32,344 nucleotides of DNA from a virus, in IMG/VR virus record IMGVR_UViG_3300031857_000829, positions 1 through 32,344 of that record; one strand, 5' to 3'. The notes below the pieces were generated by a model. The model made no database searches and was not told the DNA's origin. It saw only the letters and a program-made list of their open reading frames with translations. Shown one piece after another: positions 12,512 through 20,136 of the stretch; the stretch's first letter is position 1; every line of letters begins with the position of its first letter. Both the position numbers and the translations under genes were made by a program.

Positions 12512-13744
12512 ATGAATTTAGAATCGCACATAATATCTAATCTTTTATTTTGGGATAAGAACTTAGTTTATTTACCAAGATTAAAAGCCAATTGGTTTAC
12601 AGAAGTAGTACACCAAAAAGTTGTGATGGCAATGCAAGAATTGTACTTGTCAAATAGCAAATTTGGTTTATACGAAATCGTTAATCACATAGGAAAAGAA
12701 CATGCCTACGAAGTAAGCTTGTTAATGAATAAAGTAATGGGTAATGGAGAGATAGAACACAACATCAAAGAATTGCAATATAAGGCAATGAAAAAGGAGT
12801 TGATAGACAAACTATCCAATCTTGACTTACAACGCGATTTAAACGCTATTACAAACGATTTAGAGCGGTATGTAGAAGAAAGCAAAATAGTACATGCAAA
12901 AGAAAGTGTACAAATGCAGAAAGTTACTGGTCAAGTATTCGATCAAATAACCTACGCAATAGAACGAGGACAAAGTTTAAGCGGATTGCCTACCGGATGG
13001 CACAAGTTAGATTCAGTTATAGGTGGTTGGAATAAATCGGACATGGTAATTATAGCAGGACGCCCCGGTTCAGGTAAAACTGCAATCGCACTTTCATTTG
13101 TTCGGAACGCTGCTGAACTTGGAGCGAAGTGTTTGTTCTTGTCTTTGGAAATGAGCAAAGAGCAGATTGCTAAACGCTATATGTCATTACTTGCAGAGAT
13201 ACCACAATACAAACTTAGAAGCGGTAATTTAAATCAATCGGAAATTTCCTACCTTGCAAATAAGATTGTAACAGATGAAGTAATGTTTCATATAGACGAT
13301 GAGGCGATTGTTGATATTCAAACCATAAAATCTAAAGTTAAAATCCATAAGGCAAAGCACGGATTAAATATATTGGTTATCGACTATTTACAATTGATTA
13401 AAGGAAACAAGCAAAATAGAGAACAAGAGATAAGTGACATATCAAGAAACTTAAAAGTATTGGCGAAGGAATTAGAGATAACTGTTATCGCATTGGCTCA
13501 GTTATCTCGTAAATGCGAAGAGAGAGCAGATAAGCGACCATTGCTATCCGACATACGAGAGAGCGGAAGTATTGAACAAGACGCAGATATAATCTTATTT
13601 CCATTCCGTCCTAACTACTACGATAGAGCAGATATAGAAATTGAAGAGGCAGAACTTATAATTGCAAAGAATAGACACGGAGAAGTAGGCATGATTAAAA
13701 CAACATTTACACCAGCAAGAACATTATATCAAGAACAACGATAA
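12512..13744 (+). CDS. dnaB: Replicative DNA helicase, DnaB-type
   Basis: The 410-aa protein has a short DnaB N-terminal domain and a RecA-like C-terminal ATPase: GLPTGWHKLDSVIGGWNKSD, Walker A GRPGSGKT at residues 183-190, CLFLSLEMSKEQIAKRYMS, Walker B NILVIDYLQLI, AQLSRKCEERADKRP and SDIRESGSIEQDADIILF. It would unwind DNA ahead of the phage fork as a hexamer. It starts one base after the DUF6291-like gene and overlaps the DnaA-like gene by one base (TAATG). No primase gene is seen in the window, so host primase is probably recruited. Confidence 0.93.
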   Translation: MNLESHIISNLLFWDKNLVYLPRLKANWFTEVVHQKVVMAMQELYLSNSKFGLYEIVNHIGKEHAYEVSLLMNKVMGNGEIEHNIKELQYKAMKKELIDKLSNLDLQRDLNAITNDLERYVEESKIVHAKESVQMQKVTGQVFDQITYAIERGQSLSGLPTGWHKLDSVIGGWNKSDMVIIAGRPGSGKTAIALSFVRNAAELGAKCLFLSLEMSKEQIAKRYMSLLAEIPQYKLRSGNLNQSEISYLANKIVTDEVMFHIDDEAIVDIQTIKSKVKIHKAKHGLNILVIDYLQLIKGNKQNREQEISDISRNLKVLAKELEITVIALAQLSRKCEERADKRPLLSDIRESGSIEQDADIILFPFRPNYYDRADIEIEEAELIIAKNRHGEVGMIKTTFTPARTLYQEQR

Positions 13745-14244
13745 TGGAAACAATATACCAACAACACCACGACTTAAAAAAGCGTTATCAGTCATTGCTA
13801 TTGAAACACGAAACAATGCAACGCCAGTATGAGGAGAAACTGAGAGAACTCCGTCATGAATTATTAAATCCAAGAATCAAGTATGTTAAAAACTGCGAAG
13901 ATTGGGAATTGGTATTACGAGAGATATGCCAAGTGTATGAAACATCCCCATCAGAAGTATTGGGAACATCCCGGAAAGCAGATTTTACCATCCCACGACA
14001 TTTATTCTGCTACATCATGCGCTTTCATTACGGATATAAGACAACGCAGATAGGTAGAATACTGGTTAAAGACCATAGCACCGTACTTAATGCTTGTAAA
14101 CAAATCGAATACTATTTAGAATATGACAAAATCCTCCAAAGAAACTACGCCACCCTCCTTGAGGTATTGGGATTTAATAGTGACAAAGGGACTCTACACC
14201 TCGATAATCATTCTGTACAACGAGTCCGAAGTGGGATTTTATGA
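13744..14244 (+). CDS. DnaA domain IV-like DNA-binding protein with N-terminal coiled coil
   Basis: Residues ~52-125 resemble only the C-terminal DNA-binding domain of DnaA: CQVYETSPSEVLGTSRKADF, then HLFCYIMRFHYGYKTTQIGR and the DnaA signature DHSTVLNA at 110-117 followed by CKQIEYYL. Residues ~5-40 form a charged coiled coil. There is no AAA+ ATPase. It should bind DnaA-box-like sites, perhaps at the phage origin, or titrate or redirect host DnaA. It follows DnaB in the same operon, which fits a role in initiation. Confidence 0.8.
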   Translation: METIYQQHHDLKKRYQSLLLKHETMQRQYEEKLRELRHELLNPRIKYVKNCEDWELVLREICQVYETSPSEVLGTSRKADFTIPRHLFCYIMRFHYGYKTTQIGRILVKDHSTVLNACKQIEYYLEYDKILQRNYATLLEVLGFNSDKGTLHLDNHSVQRVRSGIL

Positions 14245-14271
14245 AAAAAAATATAAAAAGTTAGGATATAG

Positions 14272-14301
14272 TTGTAAAATTGAAAAAAAGTTTTAAATTT
14301 G
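14272..14301 (+). promoter_or_regulatory. Bacteroidota-type promoter at the sigma-like gene
   Basis: TTG at 14272-14274, a 19-nt spacer and TAAATTTG at 14294-14301 match the consensus. The last three bases of the -7 element are the TTG that is the only early canonical start of the next gene. Confidence 0.7.
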
Positions 14302-14805
14302 AATATCAAACGCAACGAGATTATACAATGGTTAACAACTGAGTCGTGGTTCTTGGAGGCGTGTTACAAGATAGCACCTAACAAGGACACGGCTGAGGAG
14401 TTGTATCAATATGCATTTCTTGCGATAATGGAAAAACCTAATAAACAAATAGAGGAAATTTATGCGGGTGGTTATATACGCTTCTATGTTGTACGGCTCT
14501 TGTACAACGCAATACACGGAAAATGCAGTCCGTTTGCAAAACATCGAATTCAAGAGAGCGATGAAGTGGAGGATAGATTTTCAGATGAAGAATCCATACC
14601 TTACAAAGAGGCTCAGGAGATTAAGTACAACGCCATTGAGCGAACCTTGCCGAAGTTACATTGGTATGAACGTAAAATCTTCGAAATATGGATGGAAGGA
14701 AATTCGGCTCGTGCCATTCACCGACAAACAAAAATCAGTATCAACGAAATACTACGAGTAATAAAAAAAGTAAAACAACAAATAAGAGATGAATACAATT
14801 CTTGA
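14299..14805 (+). CDS. Sigma-70/ECF-like transcription factor (late gene regulator candidate)
   Basis: The protein of about 168 aa has a sigma region-2-like part (AEELYQYAFLAIMEKP, GYIRFYVVRLLYNAIHGKCS) and a C-terminal region-4-like HTH (LPKLHWYERKIFEIWMEGNS followed by ARAIHRQTKISINEILRVIK). Small sigma-like proteins of this kind occur in Bacteroidota phages and are candidates for late transcription. The annotated start TTG 14299 lies inside the -7 element, and the first in-frame ATG would remove the conserved N-terminus. Either an upstream transcript supplies the TTG start or a non-standard start just downstream is used. Confidence 0.7.
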   Translation: MNIKRNEIIQWLTTESWFLEACYKIAPNKDTAEELYQYAFLAIMEKPNKQIEEIYAGGYIRFYVVRLLYNAIHGKCSPFAKHRIQESDEVEDRFSDEESIPYKEAQEIKYNAIERTLPKLHWYERKIFEIWMEGNSARAIHRQTKISINEILRVIKKVKQQIRDEYNS

Positions 14806-15049
14806 AATTATAGGGGTAGCGTGTTTTGCGATTATCCTTGTTAACTTCGGTAAACCTGCCGACTACTTAAAGCGGTTTATCTACGGAAACAATCCGTACC
14901 ATTGGCAATCTATGAAGCCTCTTGATTGTGCATTTTGTATGTCGTGGTGGATAGGCTTATCAGTTTTCCTATTTACCTACGGATGGGTAGGCATTTTATA
15001 CGCTTCTATATCCTCTGTAATTGTAGCAATAATAGACCCTAAGATATGA
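14789..15049 (+). CDS. Small membrane protein with CAFCMSWWIG motif (86 aa)
   Basis: Starts NTILEIIGVACFAIILVNFG, giving a first span, then a cytoplasmic loop, a cysteine pair in LDCAFCMSWWIGLSVFLF and a third apolar stretch (ILYASISSVIVAIIDP). The C-x-x-C followed by a WxxG-type span recurs in small phage membrane proteins reminiscent of DUF1360-type proteins. Function is unknown. It overlaps the sigma-like gene by 17 nt and the next gene by ATGA. Confidence 0.65.
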   Translation: MNTILEIIGVACFAIILVNFGKPADYLKRFIYGNNPYHWQSMKPLDCAFCMSWWIGLSVFLFTYGWVGILYASISSVIVAIIDPKI

Positions 15050-15255
15050 GTCAACAAAGTAGTATTGATTGGTTAGTAGAGAAATATACTATAGTTTGTG
15101 GATTAGGAAGTAAAGAACTAATGAAAGAGCATATTGACCGGGCTAAGAAAATGCACGAAATGGAAATCATAAAAACACATTTTAATGCTCAACCATTTAA
15201 TGCGACTATGTTACATAACGCTGAAAAATATTACAACGAAACATTTAACAAATGA
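15046..15255 (+). CDS. Small conserved protein of the SSIxWL...YYNETF family (copy 1)
   Basis: The 69-aa product begins QQSSIDWLVEKYTIV and ends NAEKYYNETFNK, with a helix HIDRAKKMHEMEIIKTHF between. This architecture is common in Bacteroidota phages and has a second copy at 19918-20136 and a fused version at 9081-9599. Function is unknown. It is coupled to both neighbours by ATGA overlaps. Confidence 0.7.
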   Translation: MSQQSSIDWLVEKYTIVCGLGSKELMKEHIDRAKKMHEMEIIKTHFNAQPFNATMLHNAEKYYNETFNK

Positions 15256-15578
15256 AAGAACAATTATTATTTATACGCTCATTAGCACCCAAGTACGATG
15301 ACTTTAAAAGGTCACAAGTATTGAATCTAACACCAGAGGAACAAGCAAAGTTAAACAACGCTTATAAAGAAATCTACGGGCGTAATTTGCCAAGTTGTAG
15401 TTCTTGTTTTGCTGATGCGTTTTTGTCGCTTTTAATATTTAGCCAACAACGATTAGACGAAATAGAAAAGGAAGAAAAAGCCGCTGCGATTGAATCAGAA
15501 ATACAAACTGCATTTAACGAAATAGAGTTAGCACAATTAGCGGATGATGAACATAAGCCAAAGAGAAAAAGAAAATGA
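15252..15578 (+). CDS. Conserved hypothetical protein with CSSC motif and acidic/basic tail
   Basis: Begins KEQLLFIRSLAPKYDDFKRS, contains YKEIYGRNLPSCSSCFADAF near residues 37-56, and ends in a helical acidic stretch followed by KPKRKRK. The pattern of a short helix followed by LPSCSSC and another helix occurs in small phage proteins of unknown function. The CxxC could bind metal with further ligands, but only two cysteines are close. The basic tail suggests nucleic-acid contact. Confidence 0.6.
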   Translation: MKEQLLFIRSLAPKYDDFKRSQVLNLTPEEQAKLNNAYKEIYGRNLPSCSSCFADAFLSLLIFSQQRLDEIEKEEKAAAIESEIQTAFNEIELAQLADDEHKPKRKRK

Positions 15579-16135
15579 ATAGTTTCGGTGGAACTTGGGA
15601 TGATGAAAAGTGTTTCAACAAAGAGTTTGAATGGAACATCCATTTAGACGATATCGGCTATTTAAACTTATTTAAGGCAACCGCTGACTATATAACCCCA
15701 ATATGTCACCCAGAACAATTTGTTGACTTAGGCGGTGGAATGGGTGGCTATTCGTTAGCAATGCGAGATAAAGGTATAAGCGTGAGATACTACGACCAAA
15801 ACAAATTCCACTACGAATACTACATTGACCGAGTATTGAACACGATAGCGTACAATTGTGATTTCACACAAGAAAAAATACAAGGTGATTTAGTAGCATC
15901 GATAGAAGTATTTGAACACATACCTGACACCAAGTTAGTACCATTTCTAAAGGACTTACAATGTAATTACTTTCATTTCAGTTCAACTCCATACGAAAGC
16001 GAATTAGATAAAGAATGGGGACATATAAACATAAAGAACAAGCACCAATGGATTGACCTTTTTCAAACCTGCGGATTTAGATTTGAGAGGGATTTGATAT
16101 TACCTACTCCCTGGGCAATGTTGTTTAGCAAATGA
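15575..16135 (+). CDS. SAM-dependent methyltransferase (class I fold)
   Basis: The SAM-binding loop FVDLGGGMGGYS lies at residues 49-60, followed by an acidic strand end (VRYYDQN) and a motif IV-like segment ASIEVFEHIPDT at ~108-119. No DNA-methylase DPPY motif is present, so the target is more likely a small molecule, sugar, lipid or protein. A glycosyltransferase lies 1.6 kb downstream in the same transcript, so joint modification of a glycan or virion protein is possible. It couples to both neighbours by ATGA overlaps. Confidence 0.75.
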   Translation: MNSFGGTWDDEKCFNKEFEWNIHLDDIGYLNLFKATADYITPICHPEQFVDLGGGMGGYSLAMRDKGISVRYYDQNKFHYEYYIDRVLNTIAYNCDFTQEKIQGDLVASIEVFEHIPDTKLVPFLKDLQCNYFHFSSTPYESELDKEWGHINIKNKHQWIDLFQTCGFRFERDLILPTPWAMLFSK

Positions 16136-16383
16136 AGAAATACACCCGAACCTACCTAAATTATTTTGGATACGATGAAACCGATTTTATACCTTGCGAA
16201 GTGTGCAACAAACAAGCGGTCGATATTCACCACATCCAAGCAAAGGGAATCGGAGGGAGTAAGACAAAGGACAACATCGAAAACATTATGGCACTATGTA
16301 GAGAATGTCATATTAAGTACGGAGATAAGAAACAATACAAGGAATTTTTAATAGACATACACGCAACTAAAATTCGGAAATAA
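16132..16383 (+). CDS. HNH endonuclease
   Basis: The 83-aa protein has the HNH fold residues: zinc pair C22/C25 (CEVCNK), the HH at 33-34 (DIHHIQAKGIGGSKTKDNIE), N in the ENIMALC strand, and C56/C59/H60 (CRECH). Small HNH proteins encoded next to terminase genes in HK97-like phages stimulate terminase nicking. Here it directly precedes the small-terminase candidate, which supports that role over homing. Confidence 0.88.
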   Translation: MKKYTRTYLNYFGYDETDFIPCEVCNKQAVDIHHIQAKGIGGSKTKDNIENIMALCRECHIKYGDKKQYKEFLIDIHATKIRK

Positions 16384-16392
16384 TTCGGAAAT

Positions 16393-16773
16393 ATGGCACG
16401 GCAAGAAAAACAACCACACGGAGGAAGTTTAACACGTCCTGAGAAAGGAGAGGTACTAAACCCTAACGGAAGACCAAAGAAGTTAGTTACTCAATTAAAA
16501 GAGATAGGATACCACAAATCACAGGTAGAGGATACCATCAACGCAATGCTTACGATGTCAAGGAAGGAGTTGGAGAAAATAGACAAGAGCGAAGAGTACA
16601 CAATTCTTGAAAGAATCATTGCCGGTACGCTATTGAAATCACACGATAAAAACTCACTATTCAATCTTGACTTATTGCTTAATCGCAGTCAAGGCAAACC
16701 AAAAGAAACAATCGACCAAAACATAACAGAAAAATCAATCAAAATAACTTTAAATTTAAATGGAGAACAGTAA
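16393..16773 (+). CDS. Terminase small subunit candidate (DUF5681-like start)
   Basis: Starts ARQEKQPHGGSLTRPEKGEV and continues LNPNGRPKKL, an N-terminal 'KGExxNPNGRPK' pattern seen in DUF5681-type and small-terminase proteins. A helical middle follows (LTMSRKELEKIDKSEEYTIL, ERIIAGTLLKSHDK). It lies right after the HNH gene and upstream of the large terminase, the usual place for a DNA-recognition subunit. However five small genes and a glycosyltransferase separate it from the large subunit, which is unusual. The assignment depends on context. Confidence 0.6.
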   Translation: MARQEKQPHGGSLTRPEKGEVLNPNGRPKKLVTQLKEIGYHKSQVEDTINAMLTMSRKELEKIDKSEEYTILERIIAGTLLKSHDKNSLFNLDLLLNRSQGKPKETIDQNITEKSIKITLNLNGEQ

Positions 16774-16993
16774 AACATTTGTCGGGACTGCGTGGGAAGA
16801 CCAGTACGGAATCACATTGTCGTTATCAATGAAGCAACTACAAGAGGCAATCGAGAATGGCAAAGCACAAGTTAACACTTACGGAGATGTAAGAATCAGA
16901 ATCGGTAAGTTGCGTGAACCAAATGCCAAGAGTAAGGCTACACACTATGTGAGAATTTATGAATACAAAAATGAGAGCGAGATTGGATTTTGA
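16760..16993 (+). CDS. Conserved hypothetical protein (77 aa)
   Basis: Begins ENSKTFVGTAWEDQYGITLS and contains SMKQLQEAIENGKAQVNTYG followed by DVRIRIGKLREPNAKSKATH. The predicted fold is a small beta-rich barrel with a helix, as in a recurring Bacteroidota phage protein of unknown function. It overlaps both neighbours in other frames. Confidence 0.65.
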   Translation: MENSKTFVGTAWEDQYGITLSLSMKQLQEAIENGKAQVNTYGDVRIRIGKLREPNAKSKATHYVRIYEYKNESEIGF

Positions 16994-17201
16994 TTTGCCC
17001 GAAGAACAGACAGAGTTTCAACTTGCGGTAAATGCCTCCAAGTTGCATTCAGTATTGTGGGAATTAGACTCATTCCTACGAGCAAAAGTAAAGTATGCTC
17101 AAGAAGAAGATAACGATATTGAGGTAGCCACCTATGACAAAGTACGGACGTGGTTACACAATGAACTAAGCGGACACAATTTAGACCTATACGAACTATG
17201 A
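16971..17201 (+). CDS. Conserved phage protein, LDFDLPEEQTEF...LHSVLWELD family (76 aa)
   Basis: From ATG 16971 the protein reads RARLDFDLPEEQTEFQLAVN, then ASKLHSVLWELDSFLRAKVK and VRTWLHNELSGHNLDL. This is one of the most widespread small phage protein families, of unknown function. An in-frame ATG at 16959 would add four residues, but homologues typically start directly before the LxFDLPEE strand. It overlaps the preceding gene by 23 nt. Confidence 0.75.
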   Translation: MRARLDFDLPEEQTEFQLAVNASKLHSVLWELDSFLRAKVKYAQEEDNDIEVATYDKVRTWLHNELSGHNLDLYEL

Positions 17202-17380
17202 AGAATAAAAAAGTACAAGAACTATTAGCACTAATTTTAGTGAATGTAATTGATGAGAATAATCAATCACAAGATAGTCAAGAGAATGAATTATGGAAAC
17301 TTGGATATCAAGAAGCCTGTGATATGGTTATAGATATGTTACAAGAATTATCCAAAAACTATGAAGAAGACGTGGCGTAG
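17198..17380 (+). CDS. Hypothetical helical protein (60 aa)
   Basis: Starts KNKKVQELLALILVNVIDEN by ATGA overlap and ends acidic (SKNYEEDVA). Two helices separated by a Gln/Asn/Ser-rich turn are likely; the first is apolar but short for a membrane span. No family is recognised. Confidence 0.55.
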   Translation: MKNKKVQELLALILVNVIDENNQSQDSQENELWKLGYQEACDMVIDMLQELSKNYEEDVA

Positions 17381-17546
17381 TACATTAGACCAAGTACCCA
17401 ATGACGATTTCCTTGTTTTGGTATCTCAAGACAACGGAGATAAAACACTTGCACGATACTATGAAGATATGTGGATATGTGAGTTTACTAATCGCGTTAT
17501 CTTCGTAGCGTATTGGATGCCCATACCTTTAACACCAACTGAATGA
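17361..17546 (+). CDS. DUF551-like small protein (61 aa)
   Basis: The order TWRSTLDQVPNDDFLVLVSQ, then ARYYEDMWICEF and a C-terminal VAYWMPIPLTPTE fits DUF551, whose members share a W-S-D-x-P start and a WMPLPxxP end. The family is common in phages and has no known function. It overlaps the preceding gene by 20 nt and the next by ATGA. Confidence 0.72.
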   Translation: MKKTWRSTLDQVPNDDFLVLVSQDNGDKTLARYYEDMWICEFTNRVIFVAYWMPIPLTPTE

Positions 17547-17743
17547 CACCAAGCGAAAAAGCCAACGAGTTAGTTGTAAAATATCTAAGAATAGAAAATA
17601 GCAACGAATGGTGGAGCAAAGTCCCTGCAAAAGAATGTGCATTAATTGCAGTTGATGAGATTATTTCAGTCATTGACCCCGAAACAAATTATAAGACGTG
17701 GGAATTTTACAAACACGTTAAACAAGAAATAGAAAAACTATGA
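17543..17743 (+). CDS. Conserved small phage protein (KANELV...KECALIAVDEII family)
   Basis: Begins TPSEKANELVVKYLRIENSN, contains AKECALIAVDEIISVID and ends YKHVKQEIEKL. This pattern is very common in Bacteroidota phages; the function is unknown. It is ATGA-coupled to both neighbours. Confidence 0.72.
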   Translation: MTPSEKANELVVKYLRIENSNEWWSKVPAKECALIAVDEIISVIDPETNYKTWEFYKHVKQEIEKL

Positions 17744-18744
17744 ACCTACTACTATTATGCGATGGAATGAATGGGGTTATTTACCATCGTATCGCAACAC
17801 CTCACCTCCGTATGCAATTAATGGGATTGGCAAATGTAGACGTTTGCCAAAACCCTGCGGAGTTCTTAGACATAGACTACAAAGCCTACGATTTAATTAT
17901 ATTCTCTCGGTGGTTAGGTGAGAAACACTATGACGTACTCAAGAAGATAGCACAGAGTGGAACTAAGTACGCGGTTGATGTGGACGATTACTGGGCATTA
18001 CCTCGTTACAATCCTGCATACCAAGCGTATCGGAAAGGAATCAAACAAGCGATTAAGGATGCGATGCACTATGCAGACGCAGTAATTGCCACAACACCAC
18101 ATCTACAATCGAAAGTATTTGAGTTTAACCGCAATTGCTACATAGTACCCAACGCATTAGACTACGAACACGAGCAGTGGTCACAAGACAAACCAAAGTC
18201 ATATAACCTACGAATCGGTTGGGTTGGAGGTGTAACACACTACGAGGATTTAAAACTTGTTAACGAGGCTATAAATAGGCTACAATTCGATTATGATTTT
18301 GAGTTCTATATTTGCGGATATACAGGAGGCGAAGAATGGGACAAGATTGTCAAGTTATTTAACAACCCAAAGATAGTTGGCGGTGTGAATACGTTTGAAT
18401 ATGGACACGCTTATAAGCACTTGGACTTCGTGATAGCACCTTTACTCAATGAATCTTTCAACAACCACAAATCAGAGTTGAAGATTCTCGAAGCCAGTGC
18501 CTACAATTTGCCGATAGTAGTTAGCAATTGTTACCCATACAAATACTGCGAAAATAACTTAGGGGTATTATTTGCAGCCAACGATAAATGGGAGGATAGA
18601 ATCGAAAAAATGATATTGATGTCTGATGAATCACGTCAAGGAATGGGACAACTTAATGCTGAGTATTGCCGTAAGCATTATAACTTGGAGCATTGGTGCA
18701 GAGAGAGAGAGTTAATCTACAAGAAGATTATAAATGGAGATTGA
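17740..18744 (+). CDS. Glycosyltransferase, GT-B fold (GT4-like)
   Basis: This 334-aa protein has a Rossmann-like N-terminal half with YDLIIFSRWLGEKH and YAVDVDDYWALPRYNP. The donor-binding C-terminal half contains IVPNALDYEHE, LRIGWVGGVTHYEDL, FYICGYTG and the characteristic KSELKILEASAYNLPIVVSN at residues 244-263. It should transfer a sugar from a nucleotide-sugar donor. In a phage the acceptor may be a virion protein, DNA or a host surface glycan; no DNA base hydroxymethylase is present to favour DNA. It overlaps the large terminase gene by 11 nt and the small gene before it by 4 nt. Confidence 0.82.
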   Translation: MNLLLLCDGMNGVIYHRIATPHLRMQLMGLANVDVCQNPAEFLDIDYKAYDLIIFSRWLGEKHYDVLKKIAQSGTKYAVDVDDYWALPRYNPAYQAYRKGIKQAIKDAMHYADAVIATTPHLQSKVFEFNRNCYIVPNALDYEHEQWSQDKPKSYNLRIGWVGGVTHYEDLKLVNEAINRLQFDYDFEFYICGYTGGEEWDKIVKLFNNPKIVGGVNTFEYGHAYKHLDFVIAPLLNESFNNHKSELKILEASAYNLPIVVSNCYPYKYCENNLGVLFAANDKWEDRIEKMILMSDESRQGMGQLNAEYCRKHYNLEHWCRERELIYKKIINGD

Positions 18745-19921
18745 GTATATTAGACCATATCTTACAACCTATCAACGGGAAATATTAGATGCTCCCGAAC
18801 GCTATACTATTACCGCAGCATCAACCAAAACAGGCAAGACTGCATCCCATATTATTTGGCTATTTGAACAAGCACTCACACTCAAGGACAATCAATCAGT
18901 TTGGTGGGTTGCACCGGTATACAAACAAGCGGAGATAGCCTACCGAAGAATGAAGGCTCAAGTATCACACAGAGATTTCTTCCAATCCAACGAATCTAAA
19001 TTGGTTCACATATTACCCAATGGCGCACGGATAGAATTTAAGTCCGCTGAAAACCCCGACAACCTATACGGAGAGGATGTATATGCAGCCGTATTCGATG
19101 AAGCGTCACGAGCAAGAGAAGAATCGTGGTTTGCTCTACGTTCTACTCTGACCGCTACACGAGGCAAGTGTAAACTAATCGGAAACGTCAAGGGAAAAAA
19201 GAATTGGTTCTACAAATTAGGTGAGAGAGCAAAACAAGGAGAACGAGATTATAAGTTCTTCAAAATAACCGCATACGATGCAGCGAGAGAGGGGATATTA
19301 TCACTCGATGAAATAGAACAGGCAAAGAGGGATTTGCCTAAGGCGGTATTCGATGAGTTGTACTTGGCTGAACCTGCAGACGATAAATCAAACCCTTTCG
19401 GATTGGACAATATAGAACGATGTCTTAGACCTGTTCAAAACTCCCAAGTGGTAGCCTATGGTGTTGACCTTGCAAAGTACACAGACTGGACTGTTATAAC
19501 GGGATTAAACGCTAATAACGAGGTAGCGTATGTCGATAGATTCCAAGCGGATTGGGCGATGACTATTGATAAAATTGCACGTGTTGTTGGAAATACACCT
19601 GCATACGTTGACGCAACAGGAAACGGAGACCCCATTGTGGAGCAATTACAAAGAACCAATCCAAGAATATTTGGGTTTAAATTTACATCTATAAGCAAAC
19701 AACAGATAATGGAAAACCTTGTAGCCCATTGTCATCAACAGAAGATATTCTTCCCATTAGACCCCATTGGGTATGAAATGCAAAACATAGAATACGAATA
19801 TACCCAATCGGGAGTAAAATATGGCGCACCATCAGGTCTTTTTGACGATTGCGTTATGAGTTTAGCAATGGCGTTGGAATGTAAATCAAAGAATAGAGCA
19901 GGAACATTTTATTACATATGA
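18734..19921 (+). CDS. terL: Terminase large subunit
   Basis: The packaging ATPase shows Walker A STKTGKT at residues 30-36, an adenine-binding YQREIL segment near 13, and Walker B AAVFDEAS at 119-126. The C-terminal nuclease has acidic positions in VDLAKYTDW (~D246), VDATGNGD (~D294) and GLFDDCVMSLAMA (~D372-373). It would drive DNA into the portal and cut the concatemer. At 395 aa it is compact but complete. The portal gene is not adjacent; it lies at the far side of the window, which is unusual. Confidence 0.93.
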   Translation: MEIEYIRPYLTTYQREILDAPERYTITAASTKTGKTASHIIWLFEQALTLKDNQSVWWVAPVYKQAEIAYRRMKAQVSHRDFFQSNESKLVHILPNGARIEFKSAENPDNLYGEDVYAAVFDEASRAREESWFALRSTLTATRGKCKLIGNVKGKKNWFYKLGERAKQGERDYKFFKITAYDAAREGILSLDEIEQAKRDLPKAVFDELYLAEPADDKSNPFGLDNIERCLRPVQNSQVVAYGVDLAKYTDWTVITGLNANNEVAYVDRFQADWAMTIDKIARVVGNTPAYVDATGNGDPIVEQLQRTNPRIFGFKFTSISKQQIMENLVAHCHQQKIFFPLDPIGYEMQNIEYEYTQSGVKYGAPSGLFDDCVMSLAMALECKSKNRAGTFYYI

Positions 19922-20136
19922 AACAGAGCAGTATTGAATGGTTTATAAATGAATTGGATAAAACAATTCCATATCAACATATTTCAACATCTCAAATATT
20001 TACAGACATAATCGAACAAGCCATAGAAATTCACAAGGAGGAGATAATTAATGCGTGGAAACAAGGAGATGGACAATATGATAAAGTAGCAGAAAAAATG
20101 AGTGTAGAATATTACAATGAAATATATAACAAATGA
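19918..20136 (+). CDS. Small conserved protein of the SSIEWF...YYNEIY family (copy 2)
   Basis: Starts KQSSIEWFINELDKTIPYQH, has a helix IIEQAIEIHKEEIINAWKQG and ends MSVEYYNEIYNK. It is a paralogue of the 69-aa gene at 15046-15255. It sits between the large terminase and the tail chaperone gene, joined to both by ATGA overlaps. Confidence 0.7.
   Translation: MKQSSIEWFINELDKTIPYQHISTSQIFTDIIEQAIEIHKEEIINAWKQGDGQYDKVAEKMSVEYYNEIYNK

Noticed and set aside
14332-14553. Reverse-strand open frame opposite the sigma-like gene
   Set aside because: All supported genes are on the + strand and the translation is a cysteine/tyrosine-rich shadow without family features.
18308-18315. TATATTTG inside the glycosyltransferase gene as a promoter
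   Set aside because: No TTG or TTTG lies 19-20 nt upstream and the site is in the middle of a conserved coding sequence.
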